This document shows, piece by piece, positions 37,545 through 46,893 of a stretch of 64,000 nucleotides of DNA. The notes under the pieces were generated by a model. That model was not told where the DNA came from, made no database searches, and was given only the letters and a program-made list of their open reading frames with translations. Both the position numbers and the translations under genes were made by a program. Numbering within the stretch: position 1 is the first letter of the stretch; each line of letters starts with the position of its first letter. Origin of the DNA: Rodentibacter haemolyticus (lineage in GTDB: Bacteria; Pseudomonadota; Gammaproteobacteria; Enterobacterales; Pasteurellaceae); contig NZ_CP063056.1 of NCBI RefSeq assembly GCF_015356115.1, positions 1,736,001 through 1,800,000 on the forward strand, written 5' to 3'.

Positions 37545-37810
37545 TGTTTTTTTCTAACGATAAATTTACTCAAATTGATCTTTTTAAAAAGTTAAGCAAA
37601 ACCACGAAGTCCGCCAAAAGATCACCCAAAAAATCCCTGAGATTATCGCAATAAATCGCCCTAGTTTTCAACCTTTGAGGAAGATTTATTTTAGAAATGG
37701 CGAAAGTGCGGTCAAAAAACCTTATTTTTTTATCATTGCCTATCAGATTAACAGATTGAGCTTTCTTTCGTGCAAAGGTATAGTTGCCACGTTTTTTGTG
37801 GGGAAATGAT

Positions 37811-38653
37811 ATGAATGTTATTTTTGATTATTTTTTATCGCTAAATCCGGTTTTCCAAGCATTAATAGCAGGCTTATTTACATGGTTTTGTACAATCTTT
37901 GGTTCAGCCTTTGTCTTTTTTTTCAAACAGGTAAACCAAAAATTACTTGATAGTATGATGGGGTTTGCCGCCGGAGTGATGATTGCGGCCTCGGTTTGGT
38001 CATTACTTGAACCTTCCTTTGATTTTGCTAAACAAAGTTCAAGCGAATGGTATTGGTTACCGACATTAATTGGCTTCTTAATCGGCGGATTATTTTTACG
38101 GACCCTTGACTATTTGGTTCCTCATTTGCATTTAAGCAAACCTATTGAAGAAGCGGAAGGAATGCAGACACGCCATAGACTTTCTAAATCAATGTTGCTT
38201 TTCTTAGCGATCACTATTCACAATATTCCCGAAGGATTGGCAATCGGTGTGGCATTCGGTGCAGTCGCTACGCTTGGTGAGGGAGCCGATACGTTACCGC
38301 TTACTTTAAGTGCAATCGGTCTTGCGATTGGTATGGGATTGCAAAATGTGCCTGAAGGCTCGGCACTCTCGATGCCCTTGCGGGCTGAGGGGCATAGCAG
38401 AATGAAAGCTTTCGCTTATGGTGCTTTTTCGGCGATTGTTGAACCGATTGGCGCAGTTATCGGCGCATTGTTCGTTATTTCTATGACATCAATTTTGCCT
38501 TATGCTCTCGCTTTTGCTGCCGGCGCAATGATTTTCGTTGTTGTCGAAGAATTGATTCCGGAGTCACAAAGTAACGGCAATACGGATCTTGCTACATTGA
38601 GTTTAATGTTAGGGTTTTCATTAATGATGATTTTGGATGTCGTGTTAGGATAG
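37811..38653 (+). CDS. ZIP-family metal transporter
   Basis: A 280-residue protein of eight predicted helices. Helix 4 carries HNIPEGLAIGVAFGAV and helix 5 NVPEGSALSMPL, the paired metal-binding motifs of ZIP (GufA/ZupT type) transporters that import Zn2+, Fe2+ or Mn2+. The start at 37811 lies behind GGGGAAATG; an in-frame ATG at 37784 is less well placed. Substrate is not predictable from sequence. Confidence 0.9.
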   Translation: MNVIFDYFLSLNPVFQALIAGLFTWFCTIFGSAFVFFFKQVNQKLLDSMMGFAAGVMIAASVWSLLEPSFDFAKQSSSEWYWLPTLIGFLIGGLFLRTLDYLVPHLHLSKPIEEAEGMQTRHRLSKSMLLFLAITIHNIPEGLAIGVAFGAVATLGEGADTLPLTLSAIGLAIGMGLQNVPEGSALSMPLRAEGHSRMKAFAYGAFSAIVEPIGAVIGALFVISMTSILPYALAFAAGAMIFVVVEELIPESQSNGNTDLATLSLMLGFSLMMILDVVLG

Positions 38654-38668
38654 GTGTGTCGTAAAAAA

Positions 38669-38854
38669 AAGTGCGGTTAAAATCTCACAAAATCTTCGGT
38701 ATTATGTATCAGTTGCACAAAGAGAATTTGATATTTGATATTTATCGGGGGTGGGTGCGCTAGCTTTGCGTAACGCACCCTTTCATCCTCGCCTAACAGC
38801 ACCTACAAAGATTTGTGCAAGTGTTACGTAACAGCGAAAATTTTAACCGCACTT
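38669..38854. repeat. USS-bounded dispersed repeat element, copy 2
   Basis: 186 bases bounded by AAGTGCGGT (38669-38677) and ACCGCACTT (38846-38854). Inside, in the same order as the element at 13622-13818: CGGTATTATGTATCAGTTGC, ACAAAGAGAATT and GGGTGCGCTAGCTTTGCGTA followed by ACGCACCC. It fills the space between the convergent ZIP and plsB genes. Confidence 0.75.
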
Positions 38855-38860
38855 TTCTAC

Positions 38861-41287
38861 TTATTTGATTTCTTCCGCCTTCTCCGCCGTGCCTTTGATG
38901 GTGAGGCTGATTTCTGTGGAAATGAGATATTCAAGAATAGCGGAAAGTTCGGCTAAATTGGTAAGATTGCCGTTTCCTTCTTCATCGAAATACCCCTCAT
39001 CTTTTAAATTGGCAATAAAGGCGGAGAATACGGCTTTATCAAAGAACTCCGGTGCATTAATACCATGTAATACGGAAAGACGTTGAGCCACTAATTGACT
39101 TTCTTTTTCCAGCGCGCTACGTGAAATTTTCGGATCTTTTTGTAGGATAGTTACGGTGATGTAGTAACGTTGCAAAATCTCGCGCACGCCGGCAGACCAA
39201 AGCTGTAAAATGCGTACTTTTGATCGGTTGATGGAAAGTAAATTGTCGTTTGTATGAATGACTTCTTGGCGGGTAAATTCCGCAATAATTTTGCTGATTT
39301 GTGTTTTTAATTCTTCTTGATTGAAATGTAAGAATAATTCGCCTTTTAAGAAAGGATAAATTTTACTTACGGCATCTGACATCAAATCTTTTTGAATGGC
39401 TTCGTAATGTAGCACAATGCTTGCAACTAAAGACGGTAATACAAAAGAGTGCTGAATATTATTACGATAGTAAGTCATCAACACGGCGGAAGTTCGTTCA
39501 AGACGGACGATTTCGCCGAAATTATCTTTTTCAACCAACACGCCTACGCGATCAAGGCTTAATACATGTTCCAACATTTTATTAGGTGTATCCGACGGGA
39601 TCACCATATCTTCGGAATACGGTGCTTGTCGTAACATTTGTTGATAGCTGCTTAACTGTTCAAGTAATTGTTCGCGAGAGAGTGCGCGTTGGCGGGAAGA
39701 GAGTAATGCTGTTCCTACGAGGTTCATCGAATTTACTGCAGCAGCTTTATTGATATTCACCATCACTTGATTGGAAATGGCATCCACGGCTTGATTAAAC
39801 CATTGGGGCTTGTCCTCACTCTCTTCTTTCCAATCCGGAAAATTCTGGTTGAGATAGTTTGATAATGTAATCGGTTCACCGAAGTTGACGAACCCTTGAC
39901 CTAAATTGCGCAATTTTTTAATCACGCGAATGACTAATCCGGCATTTTCTTTTTCTTTCTCCGCACCCCGTAATTCTTTTGCGTAAGTATCTACTTCTAA
40001 TACGTGTTCATAACCCACATATACCGGTACGACAGAAATCGGGCGACTTTGATTATGTTGGAGCGCCTGTAAAGTCATCGACATCATTCCCGTTTTCGGT
40101 GCAAGTAAACGACCGGTGCGTGAACGTCCCCCTTCAATGAAATATTCCACGGAATAACCGCGGTGAAATAATTCCGCTAAATACTCGCGGAAAATCGCAG
40201 AATAAAGTCGATTTCCTTTGAAAGTACGGCGGATAAAGAACGCCCCCCAACTGCGGAAAAGACGACCGACCGGCCAGAAATTCAAGTTAATCCCTGCGGC
40301 AATGTGCGGCGGTACTAAGCCTTGGTGATAAAGCACGTAAGAAAGCAGTAAATAGTCGATATGACTACGGTGACAAGGCACATAGACAATTTCATGACCT
40401 TCAAGTGCCAATTTGCGTACGCGATCGGCATTTTGCACATCAATACCGGAATATAATTTATTCCATAGCCAACGTAAAAAACGATCCGCCGCACGAAGAC
40501 TTGAGTGGCTCACGTCTGCGGCGATTTCATCCAAAATTTTATAGGCTTCTTTCTCCGCTTTTTCTCGGCTGATATTTTTATTTTTTACTTCATCTACAAT
40601 GGCAGCTTGAATGGCTCTAGATTGCAATAATTTATTGAACATTGCTTCACGGTTCGGTAATCGTGGACCGGTGGCTGAAATGCGTTGTCTTGCAAAGTGC
40701 ATTTTCGCCACTCGTGCTAATTTTTGTGCCATTTTTTCATCCGATCCGTGTTCGTTCGCCATATAACGTAATGAAACCGCTTGAGAAAAACGCACGAAGG
40801 TATCACGCCCAAACCAAATCGCAGCAAAGGTTTTTTGTACGCCGTTCAGTAAGCGCAAATTCGGTAGTGCCGCTTTATTTTCGTGTCCGGGTGAACGTCC
40901 CCAAAGTACGGAAACCGGTACCAATTGTACATCTAAGTCTTCAAAAGTGCGGTGTAATTCTAGATATTTATTAAATACTTGAACGGTTTCGTCTTTTGCC
41001 CCTTTTGATTTAAAAAAGCGGCGACCTTCATCTAAATATACGTAACGAGGCAAACTCACGCCCTGTATATCATTTTTTTGAGCCGGATCAGGTAAGCCTA
41101 CATTCAAACAGTTACGGCGGAAAATGACGAAATCCGTTTGAGAAGTGTAAGGCAATACATAAACAATCGGTTGAGAAAGGTTAAGTTGAAGTTCTTCAGC
41201 CGGATTGGCAGGAATGGGATTGTTTTTTACTAAGAACGATAAAGGAAATTCTAACAATTTACGATAGGCATTCACGATATTCGACAT
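38861..41287 (-). CDS. plsB: Glycerol-3-phosphate acyltransferase
   Basis: An 808-residue inner-membrane enzyme that acylates glycerol-3-phosphate at position 1, the first step of phospholipid synthesis. The acyltransferase HX4D motif is CHRSHIDYLL (around residue 305), followed by block II (SWGAFFIRRTFKGN) and block III (YFIEGGRSRTGRLL). The length fits E. coli PlsB (807). It is divergent from lexA, as in E. coli. Confidence 0.98.
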   Translation of the reverse strand: MSNIVNAYRKLLEFPLSFLVKNNPIPANPAEELQLNLSQPIVYVLPYTSQTDFVIFRRNCLNVGLPDPAQKNDIQGVSLPRYVYLDEGRRFFKSKGAKDETVQVFNKYLELHRTFEDLDVQLVPVSVLWGRSPGHENKAALPNLRLLNGVQKTFAAIWFGRDTFVRFSQAVSLRYMANEHGSDEKMAQKLARVAKMHFARQRISATGPRLPNREAMFNKLLQSRAIQAAIVDEVKNKNISREKAEKEAYKILDEIAADVSHSSLRAADRFLRWLWNKLYSGIDVQNADRVRKLALEGHEIVYVPCHRSHIDYLLLSYVLYHQGLVPPHIAAGINLNFWPVGRLFRSWGAFFIRRTFKGNRLYSAIFREYLAELFHRGYSVEYFIEGGRSRTGRLLAPKTGMMSMTLQALQHNQSRPISVVPVYVGYEHVLEVDTYAKELRGAEKEKENAGLVIRVIKKLRNLGQGFVNFGEPITLSNYLNQNFPDWKEESEDKPQWFNQAVDAISNQVMVNINKAAAVNSMNLVGTALLSSRQRALSREQLLEQLSSYQQMLRQAPYSEDMVIPSDTPNKMLEHVLSLDRVGVLVEKDNFGEIVRLERTSAVLMTYYRNNIQHSFVLPSLVASIVLHYEAIQKDLMSDAVSKIYPFLKGELFLHFNQEELKTQISKIIAEFTRQEVIHTNDNLLSINRSKVRILQLWSAGVREILQRYYITVTILQKDPKISRSALEKESQLVAQRLSVLHGINAPEFFDKAVFSAFIANLKDEGYFDEEGNGNLTNLAELSAILEYLISTEISLTIKGTAEKAEEIK

Positions 41288-41400
41288 AATATAGGTTCTC
41301 TTTTGTTATCAAACACTTCCATAATATTATCATATAAGACCGCTTACAACCCTCTAAAATTTCGTATGAGCGACAAATAACGGTTGCAACATAGAGAGTT

Positions 41401-41416
41401 CTGTATATAATGACAG
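41401..41416. promoter_or_regulatory. LexA box 1 (SOS operator)
   Basis: CTGTATATAATGACAG fits CTGT-N8-ACAG exactly, 29 bases upstream of the lexA start. Confidence 0.92.
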
Positions 41417-41421
41417 GGTTT

Positions 41422-41437
41422 CTGTGTATAACAACAG
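41422..41437. promoter_or_regulatory. LexA box 2 (SOS operator)
   Basis: CTGTGTATAACAACAG fits CTGT-N8-ACAG, with 5 bases between it and box 1. Tandem boxes give tight autorepression of lexA. Confidence 0.92.
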
Positions 41438-41445
41438 GGGTGGAT

Positions 41446-42072
41446 ATGAGACCATTAACAACCAGACAACAAGAAGTGCTGGATTTACTAAAACGGCACT
41501 TAGAAACGACAGGTATGCCGCCGACGCGTGCAGAAATTTCTCGCGAGTTGGGTTTTAAATCGCCGAATGCGGCGGAAGAGCATTTGAAAGCACTGGCACG
41601 TAAAGGTGCGATTGAGATTATTGCCGGTGCATCGCGTGGTATTCGCATTCTATTAGATGAAGACAGAATTGAGGAGCAGGAAGGATTGCCATTAATCGGC
41701 AGAGTGGCTGCGGGAGAACCTATTCTTGCAGAACAACATATCGAAGGAACCTACCGTGTTGATGCCGATATGTTCAAACCGCAGGCCGATTTTCTGCTTA
41801 AAGTTTATGGTCAATCCATGAAGAATATTGGTATTTTAGATGGTGATCTTCTTGCCGTCCATAGCACAAAAGATGTGCGCAATGGACAAATTGTGGTGGC
41901 ACGTATTGAAGATGAAGTAACGGTGAAACGCTTGGAACGAAAAGGTTCCATCGTTTATCTTCACGCAGAAAATGAAGAATTTCAGCCGATAGTCGTAAAT
42001 CTTGAAGAACAGCCCCATTTTGAAATTGAAGGTATTGCGGTGGGGATTATTCGTAATAATGCGTGGATGTAA
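41446..42072 (+). CDS. lexA: LexA repressor
   Basis: A 208-residue SOS repressor. The start at ATG 41446 (MRPLTTRQQEVLDLL) is right behind the two LexA boxes and a CAGGGG site. The winged helix-turn-helix covers residues 1-69. The self-cleavage bond is A89-G90 (GRVAAGEPIL), with catalytic Ser124 (YGQSMKNIG) and Lys161 (TVKRL). RecA filaments trigger the cleavage. Confidence 0.98.
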   Translation: MRPLTTRQQEVLDLLKRHLETTGMPPTRAEISRELGFKSPNAAEEHLKALARKGAIEIIAGASRGIRILLDEDRIEEQEGLPLIGRVAAGEPILAEQHIEGTYRVDADMFKPQADFLLKVYGQSMKNIGILDGDLLAVHSTKDVRNGQIVVARIEDEVTVKRLERKGSIVYLHAENEEFQPIVVNLEEQPHFEIEGIAVGIIRNNAWM

Positions 42073-42090
42073 AACCTTAAGCCTCATTAA

Positions 42091-42116
42091 AAGTGCGGTT
42101 AAAATTGACCGCACTT
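42091..42116 (+). terminator. Inverted uptake-signal terminator behind lexA
   Basis: AAGTGCGGT (42091-42099) pairs with ACCGCACTT (42108-42116), followed by TCTTCC. It separates lexA from dapF. Confidence 0.7.
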
Positions 42117-42212
42117 TCTTCCATTTTTCCGGGGTTTCAAGCTAATTTGCCATTCGATCTATTGCTTACTATAATGCCGAGCAATCATTTTTTAGGAATT
42201 TAAGGATAGGAA

Positions 42213-43037
42213 ATGCAATTTTCCAAAATGCATGGTTTAGGTAATGATTTCGTGGTGGTGGATGCCATTACACAAAATGTTTATTTCCCCCCGGAAACCA
42301 TCAAACGCCTTGCAGATCGTCATCGTGGTATTGGTTTTGATCAACTTTTGATTGTCGAACCGCCTTACGATCCCGATTTAGATTTTCACTATCGAATTTT
42401 TAATGCAGATGGTAGCGAAGTGGCGCAATGTGGTAACGGTGCGCGTTGTTTCGCCCGTTTTGTTACGCTAAAAGGCTTAACGAATAAACAAGATATTGCT
42501 GTTAGCACACAAAAAGGCAAAATGATTTTAACGGTGAAAGAAGATGGAAAAATTCGTGTCAATATGGGCGAACCGATATGGGAACCGGCAAAAATTCCTT
42601 TCACTGCGAATAAATTCGAGAAAAACTATATTTTGCGTACTGACATTCAAACGGTTTTATGTGGCGCGGTTTCTATGGGAAATCCGCATTGCGTGCTTCA
42701 AGTAGAAGATATTCGCACGGCAAATGTCACACAGTTAGGCGCGCTGTTGGAAAGCCACGAACGTTTCCCCGAACGTGTTAATGCCGGCTTTATGCAAGTC
42801 GTAAACCGTAATCATATTAAACTACGTGTTTACGAACGTGGTGCTGGAGAAACCCAAGCCTGCGGTAGTGGAGCTTGCGCAGCCGCAGCCGTAGGTATGA
42901 TGCAGAGTTTATTAGATCACAAAGTACAAGTTGATCTCCCCGGTGGTAGCTTACTGATTGAATGGGAAGGGGAAGGGCATCCGCTTTATATGACGGGCGA
43001 GGCAACGCACGTTTATGATGGAAATATTCATCTTTAA
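42213..43037 (+). CDS. dapF: Diaminopimelate epimerase
   Basis: A 274-residue PLP-independent epimerase converting LL- to meso-diaminopimelate for lysine and peptidoglycan. Catalytic cysteines are C73 (VAQCGNGARCF) and C217 (TQACGSGACAAA). The start follows AAGGATAGGAA. Confidence 0.98.
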   Translation: MQFSKMHGLGNDFVVVDAITQNVYFPPETIKRLADRHRGIGFDQLLIVEPPYDPDLDFHYRIFNADGSEVAQCGNGARCFARFVTLKGLTNKQDIAVSTQKGKMILTVKEDGKIRVNMGEPIWEPAKIPFTANKFEKNYILRTDIQTVLCGAVSMGNPHCVLQVEDIRTANVTQLGALLESHERFPERVNAGFMQVVNRNHIKLRVYERGAGETQACGSGACAAAAVGMMQSLLDHKVQVDLPGGSLLIEWEGEGHPLYMTGEATHVYDGNIHL

Positions 43038-43265
43038 AACACAAAAGTGCGGTTGATTTTAGCGGTGTTGTTACAAATACATAAAATTGAAATAATATAA
43101 TTGTAGGCGCAGCGTATTTTGTGTAGAAAATTTATCCTGTTTGTTTATCATTTAACATTAGCGGACGCCAAGCATAGTGTCTCTACGTCCACTCAAAAAT
43201 AATATCTGTGCGATTGCTACATTACTGAATTTTATGTAGATATACCGTCCTCGTATTCATAATAT
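43038..43265. other. Intergenic remnant between dapF and ssb
   Basis: About 230 bases with one uptake signal (43045-43053) behind dapF and a GGTGTTGTTACAAATACATA segment distantly like the dispersed element. The rest shows no open frame or structure I can support. Confidence 0.5.
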
Positions 43266-43300
43266 AAAAAGAGATGTCTCTTGCTGTGAGGCATCTCTTC
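43266..43300 (-). terminator. Terminator behind ssb
   Basis: On the minus strand AAGAGATG and CATCTCTT form an 8-bp stem around a 15-base loop, followed by TTTAT. It lies 25 bases behind the ssb stop. Confidence 0.75.
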
Positions 43301-43324
43301 GTGTTCTATGGTTTTTATATGAAT

Positions 43325-43828
43325 TTAGAACGGAATATCATCATCAAAGCCGTCCATTGGCGGCTCGGCTTGTGGGGCCGGTTGCTGTTGGGCAGGGCGG
43401 GATGATTGATAGTTATTGTTTGAACGCGCTTGGTAAGCTGGTTGCGGAGTACTTTGTCCCATATCCGGTGCGCCGTAGCCACCTGCGTTTTGATTACGTC
43501 CGCCTAGCATTTGCATCACATCACCTTGAATTTCTGTGGTGTAGCGATCTTGACCGTTTTGATCCTGCCATTTACGGGTGCGTAAACGCCCTTCAACATA
43601 AACTTGTGAGCCTTTGCGTAAGTATTCACCGCAGATTTCAGCTTGGCGGCGATAAAATACAATACGATGCCATTCCGTTATTTCACGACGTTCGCCGGTG
43701 TTGCGGTCATTCCAACTTTCACTTGTTGCTACGCTAATGTTTGCCACGGCATCACCATTTGGCATAGTGCGAACTTCCGGGTCATTACCTAAATGACCCA
43801 CGATGATGACCTTATTTACTCCAGCCAT
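43325..43828 (-). CDS. ssb: Single-stranded DNA-binding protein
   Basis: A 167-residue SSB. The OB-fold occupies residues 1-110 (MAGVNKVIIVGHLGNDPEVR), followed by a Gln/Asn/Pro-rich linker and the acidic partner-binding tip DGFDDDIPF. Divergent from uvrA, as in E. coli. Confidence 0.98.
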   Translation of the reverse strand: MAGVNKVIIVGHLGNDPEVRTMPNGDAVANISVATSESWNDRNTGERREITEWHRIVFYRRQAEICGEYLRKGSQVYVEGRLRTRKWQDQNGQDRYTTEIQGDVMQMLGGRNQNAGGYGAPDMGQSTPQPAYQARSNNNYQSSRPAQQQPAPQAEPPMDGFDDDIPF

Positions 43829-43904
43829 AAAAAAACCTCATTTTCATCATTAAAAAAGTGCGGTTATTTTGCCTGAAATTTTGGAAAAGATCTATAAATT
43901 TTAA

Positions 43905-43920
43905 CTGGATATTTGCACAG
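43905..43920. promoter_or_regulatory. LexA-like box between ssb and uvrA
   Basis: CTGGATATTTGCACAG matches CTGT-N8-ACAG with one mismatch (G for T at position 4). Its position 63 bases upstream of uvrA agrees with the SOS control of uvrA (and ssb) in E. coli. Confidence 0.7.
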
Positions 43921-43982
43921 ATGTTTAAATGTGCGATAATGCTCGCAATTTTACAAAAAATTTAAATCAGACAAGTTGTTTT

Positions 43983-46814
43983 ATGGAAAATATCGATATT
44001 CGTGGGGCGCGAACTCACAATCTAAAAAACATCAATTTAACCATTCCTCGCGATAAACTTATAGTTATTACCGGTTTATCCGGATCCGGTAAATCTTCCC
44101 TTGCTTTTGATACTCTTTATGCGGAAGGACAACGCCGTTACGTAGAATCCCTCTCTGCCTATGCCCGCCAGTTTTTATCCTTAATGGAAAAACCGGATGT
44201 CGATTCTATTGAAGGCTTGTCGCCGGCAATTTCTATTGAGCAAAAATCCACCTCGCACAACCCTCGTTCAACAGTGGGAACGATCACAGAGATTTATGAT
44301 TATTTGCGCTTGTTATTTGCACGGGTAGGGGAGCCGCGCTGTCCGAATCACGATGTCCCTTTAACGGCACAAACCATTAGCCAAATGGTGGATAAAGTGC
44401 TGAGTTTACCTGAAGAATCAAAAATGATGCTGCTTGCGCCGGTGGTGAAAAATCGTAAAGGTGAACATATTAAGCTCTTAGAAAATATTGCCGCACAAGG
44501 TTATATTCGGGCGCGCATTGACGGTGAAATTTGTGATTTGTCGGATCCGCCGAAACTTGAATTACAGAAAAAACATACGATTGAAGTGGTGGTGGATCGC
44601 TTTAAAGTGCGGTCAGATTTAGCAACGCGTTTAGCCGAATCTTTTGAAACGGCGTTGGAGCTTTCCGGGGGGACGGCGGTTGTCGCGGATATGGATAATC
44701 CGAAGGCGGAGGAATTTGTCTTTTCGGCGAATTTTGCTTGCCCTCATTGTGGTTATTCCGTACCGGAATTAGAACCGCGTTTGTTCTCTTTCAACAATCC
44801 GGCGGGAGCTTGTCCGACTTGTGATGGCTTGGGGGTACAACAGTATTTTGATGAAGAACGGGTGGTTCAAAATCCAAGTATTTCCCTTGCAGGAGGGGCG
44901 GTAAAAGGTTGGGATCGCCGTAATTTTTATTATTATCAAATGCTGACTTCGCTAGCCAAACATTATGATTTTGATATAGAAGTTCCTTATGAAACGCTAC
45001 CGAAGAAAATCCGTCAGATTATTATGCACGGTTCCGGCAAAGAAGAAATAGAGTTTCAGTATATGAATGATCGCGGTGATGTTGTGATTCGTAAGCACGC
45101 CTTTGAAGGTATCTTAAATAATATGGCACGCCGTTATAAAGAAACGGAATCTATGTCTGTACGTGAAGAATTGGCAAAAAATATCAGCAACCGTTCTTGT
45201 GCAGACTGTGGTGGTTCCCGTTTACGGCCGGAAGCGCGCAACGTGTATATCGGGTCGACAAACCTGCCAATGATTTCGGAAAAGAGTATTGGAGAAACGT
45301 TGGAATTTTTCACCGCACTTTCTTTAACCGGGCAAAAAGCACAAATTGCTGAGAAAATTTTGAAAGAAATTCGTGAACGTTTGCAATTCTTAGTCAATGT
45401 GGGATTGAATTATCTTTCTCTTTCCCGTTCCGCCGAAACCTTATCGGGGGGCGAAGCACAACGCATTCGTCTTGCCAGCCAAATCGGTGCCGGTTTAGTG
45501 GGGGTGATGTATGTATTGGATGAACCCTCTATCGGTTTACATCAACGGGATAATGAACGTTTATTGAATACCTTGCTTCATTTACGTAACCTCGGCAACA
45601 CGGTGATTGTGGTAGAACATGACGAAGATGCCATTCGAGCGGCTGATCATATTATTGATATCGGTCCGGGAGCGGGCGTGCATGGCGGGCAAGTGATTGC
45701 ACAAGGTAACGCGCAAGAAATTATGGCGAACCCAAGTTCTATTACGGGAAAATTTTTATCGGGCGAAGAGCAAATTGAAATTCCGCAAAAACGTACCGCA
45801 CTTGATAAGAAAAAATGGCTGAAACTGAAAGGCGCATCGGGTAATAATTTAAAAAATGTGAATTTAGACATTCCGGTCGGCTTATTTACCTGTATCACAG
45901 GGGTATCGGGATCGGGCAAATCGACCTTGATAAACGATACTTTGTTCCCATTGGCGCAAAACGCGTTAAATCGCGCGGATAAAACGGATTATGCGCCTTA
46001 TAAATCCATTGAAGGTTTGGAACATTTCGATAAAGTGATCGACATTAATCAAAGCCCAATCGGTCGAACGCCACGTTCTAACCCAGCCACTTACACCGGT
46101 TTATTCACACCTATTCGTGAATTATTTGCCGGTGTGCCGGAGGCTCGTGCGCGTGGTTACAACCCCGGACGCTTTAGCTTTAACGTGCGAGGCGGGCGTT
46201 GTGAGGCTTGTCAGGGGGATGGTGTACTGAAAGTAGAAATGCACTTTTTACCGGATGTGTATGTACCTTGTGATCAATGTAAAGGAAAACGTTATAACCG
46301 CGAAACGTTGGAAATTCGCTACAAAGGTAAAACGATTCATCAAGTGTTGGATATGACCGTAGAGGAGGCTCGCGAATTTTTTGATGCTATTCCAATGATT
46401 GCTCGTAAGTTGCAAACCTTGATGGACGTAGGATTGTCTTATATTCGATTAGGTCAGTCTTCAACCACCCTTTCCGGTGGTGAAGCGCAACGCGTGAAAT
46501 TGGCGACAGAACTTTCTAAGCGCGATACCGGCAAAACACTGTATATTTTGGATGAACCGACAACAGGCTTACATTTTGCGGATATTAAACAACTTCTTGA
46601 AGTGTTACATCGCCTGCGTAATCAAGGTAATACCATTGTGGTGATCGAACATAACTTGGATGTGATTAAAACCGCAGATTGGATTGTTGATCTCGGTCCT
46701 GAAGGGGGAAGTGGCGGCGGACAAATTATTGCCACCGGTACACCGGAAGAAGTGGCTCGGGTCGCCGGGTCGCATACCGCTCGGTTCTTAAAACCGATTT
46801 TGGAAAAACGCTAA
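43983..46814 (+). CDS. uvrA: Excinuclease ABC subunit A
   Basis: A 943-residue nucleotide-excision-repair damage sensor with two ABC ATPase modules. Walker A sites are GLSGSGKS (31-38) and GVSGSGKST in the second half. Signature LSGGEAQRI/LSGGEAQRV and three CxxC zinc modules are present (CPHCGYSVPE, CADCGGSRL, CEACQGDGVL...CDQCKGKRY). The start at ATG 43983 (MENIDIRGARTHNLKNINL) matches the family; in-frame codons upstream are leader. Confidence 0.97.
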   Translation: MENIDIRGARTHNLKNINLTIPRDKLIVITGLSGSGKSSLAFDTLYAEGQRRYVESLSAYARQFLSLMEKPDVDSIEGLSPAISIEQKSTSHNPRSTVGTITEIYDYLRLLFARVGEPRCPNHDVPLTAQTISQMVDKVLSLPEESKMMLLAPVVKNRKGEHIKLLENIAAQGYIRARIDGEICDLSDPPKLELQKKHTIEVVVDRFKVRSDLATRLAESFETALELSGGTAVVADMDNPKAEEFVFSANFACPHCGYSVPELEPRLFSFNNPAGACPTCDGLGVQQYFDEERVVQNPSISLAGGAVKGWDRRNFYYYQMLTSLAKHYDFDIEVPYETLPKKIRQIIMHGSGKEEIEFQYMNDRGDVVIRKHAFEGILNNMARRYKETESMSVREELAKNISNRSCADCGGSRLRPEARNVYIGSTNLPMISEKSIGETLEFFTALSLTGQKAQIAEKILKEIRERLQFLVNVGLNYLSLSRSAETLSGGEAQRIRLASQIGAGLVGVMYVLDEPSIGLHQRDNERLLNTLLHLRNLGNTVIVVEHDEDAIRAADHIIDIGPGAGVHGGQVIAQGNAQEIMANPSSITGKFLSGEEQIEIPQKRTALDKKKWLKLKGASGNNLKNVNLDIPVGLFTCITGVSGSGKSTLINDTLFPLAQNALNRADKTDYAPYKSIEGLEHFDKVIDINQSPIGRTPRSNPATYTGLFTPIRELFAGVPEARARGYNPGRFSFNVRGGRCEACQGDGVLKVEMHFLPDVYVPCDQCKGKRYNRETLEIRYKGKTIHQVLDMTVEEAREFFDAIPMIARKLQTLMDVGLSYIRLGQSSTTLSGGEAQRVKLATELSKRDTGKTLYILDEPTTGLHFADIKQLLEVLHRLRNQGNTIVVIEHNLDVIKTADWIVDLGPEGGSGGGQIIATGTPEEVARVAGSHTARFLKPILEKR

Positions 46815-46893
46815 ACAAAACGAGCGCACTTACAAAGTCATATTTATCCCGAAGTATCAATAGCGTTACAACGGGATAAATATATATCAGATA

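Noticed and set aside
41259..41648. 129-codon minus-strand frame across the plsB-lexA promoter and lexA
   Set aside because: It is antisense to lexA and covers the LexA boxes; no domain is recognisable.
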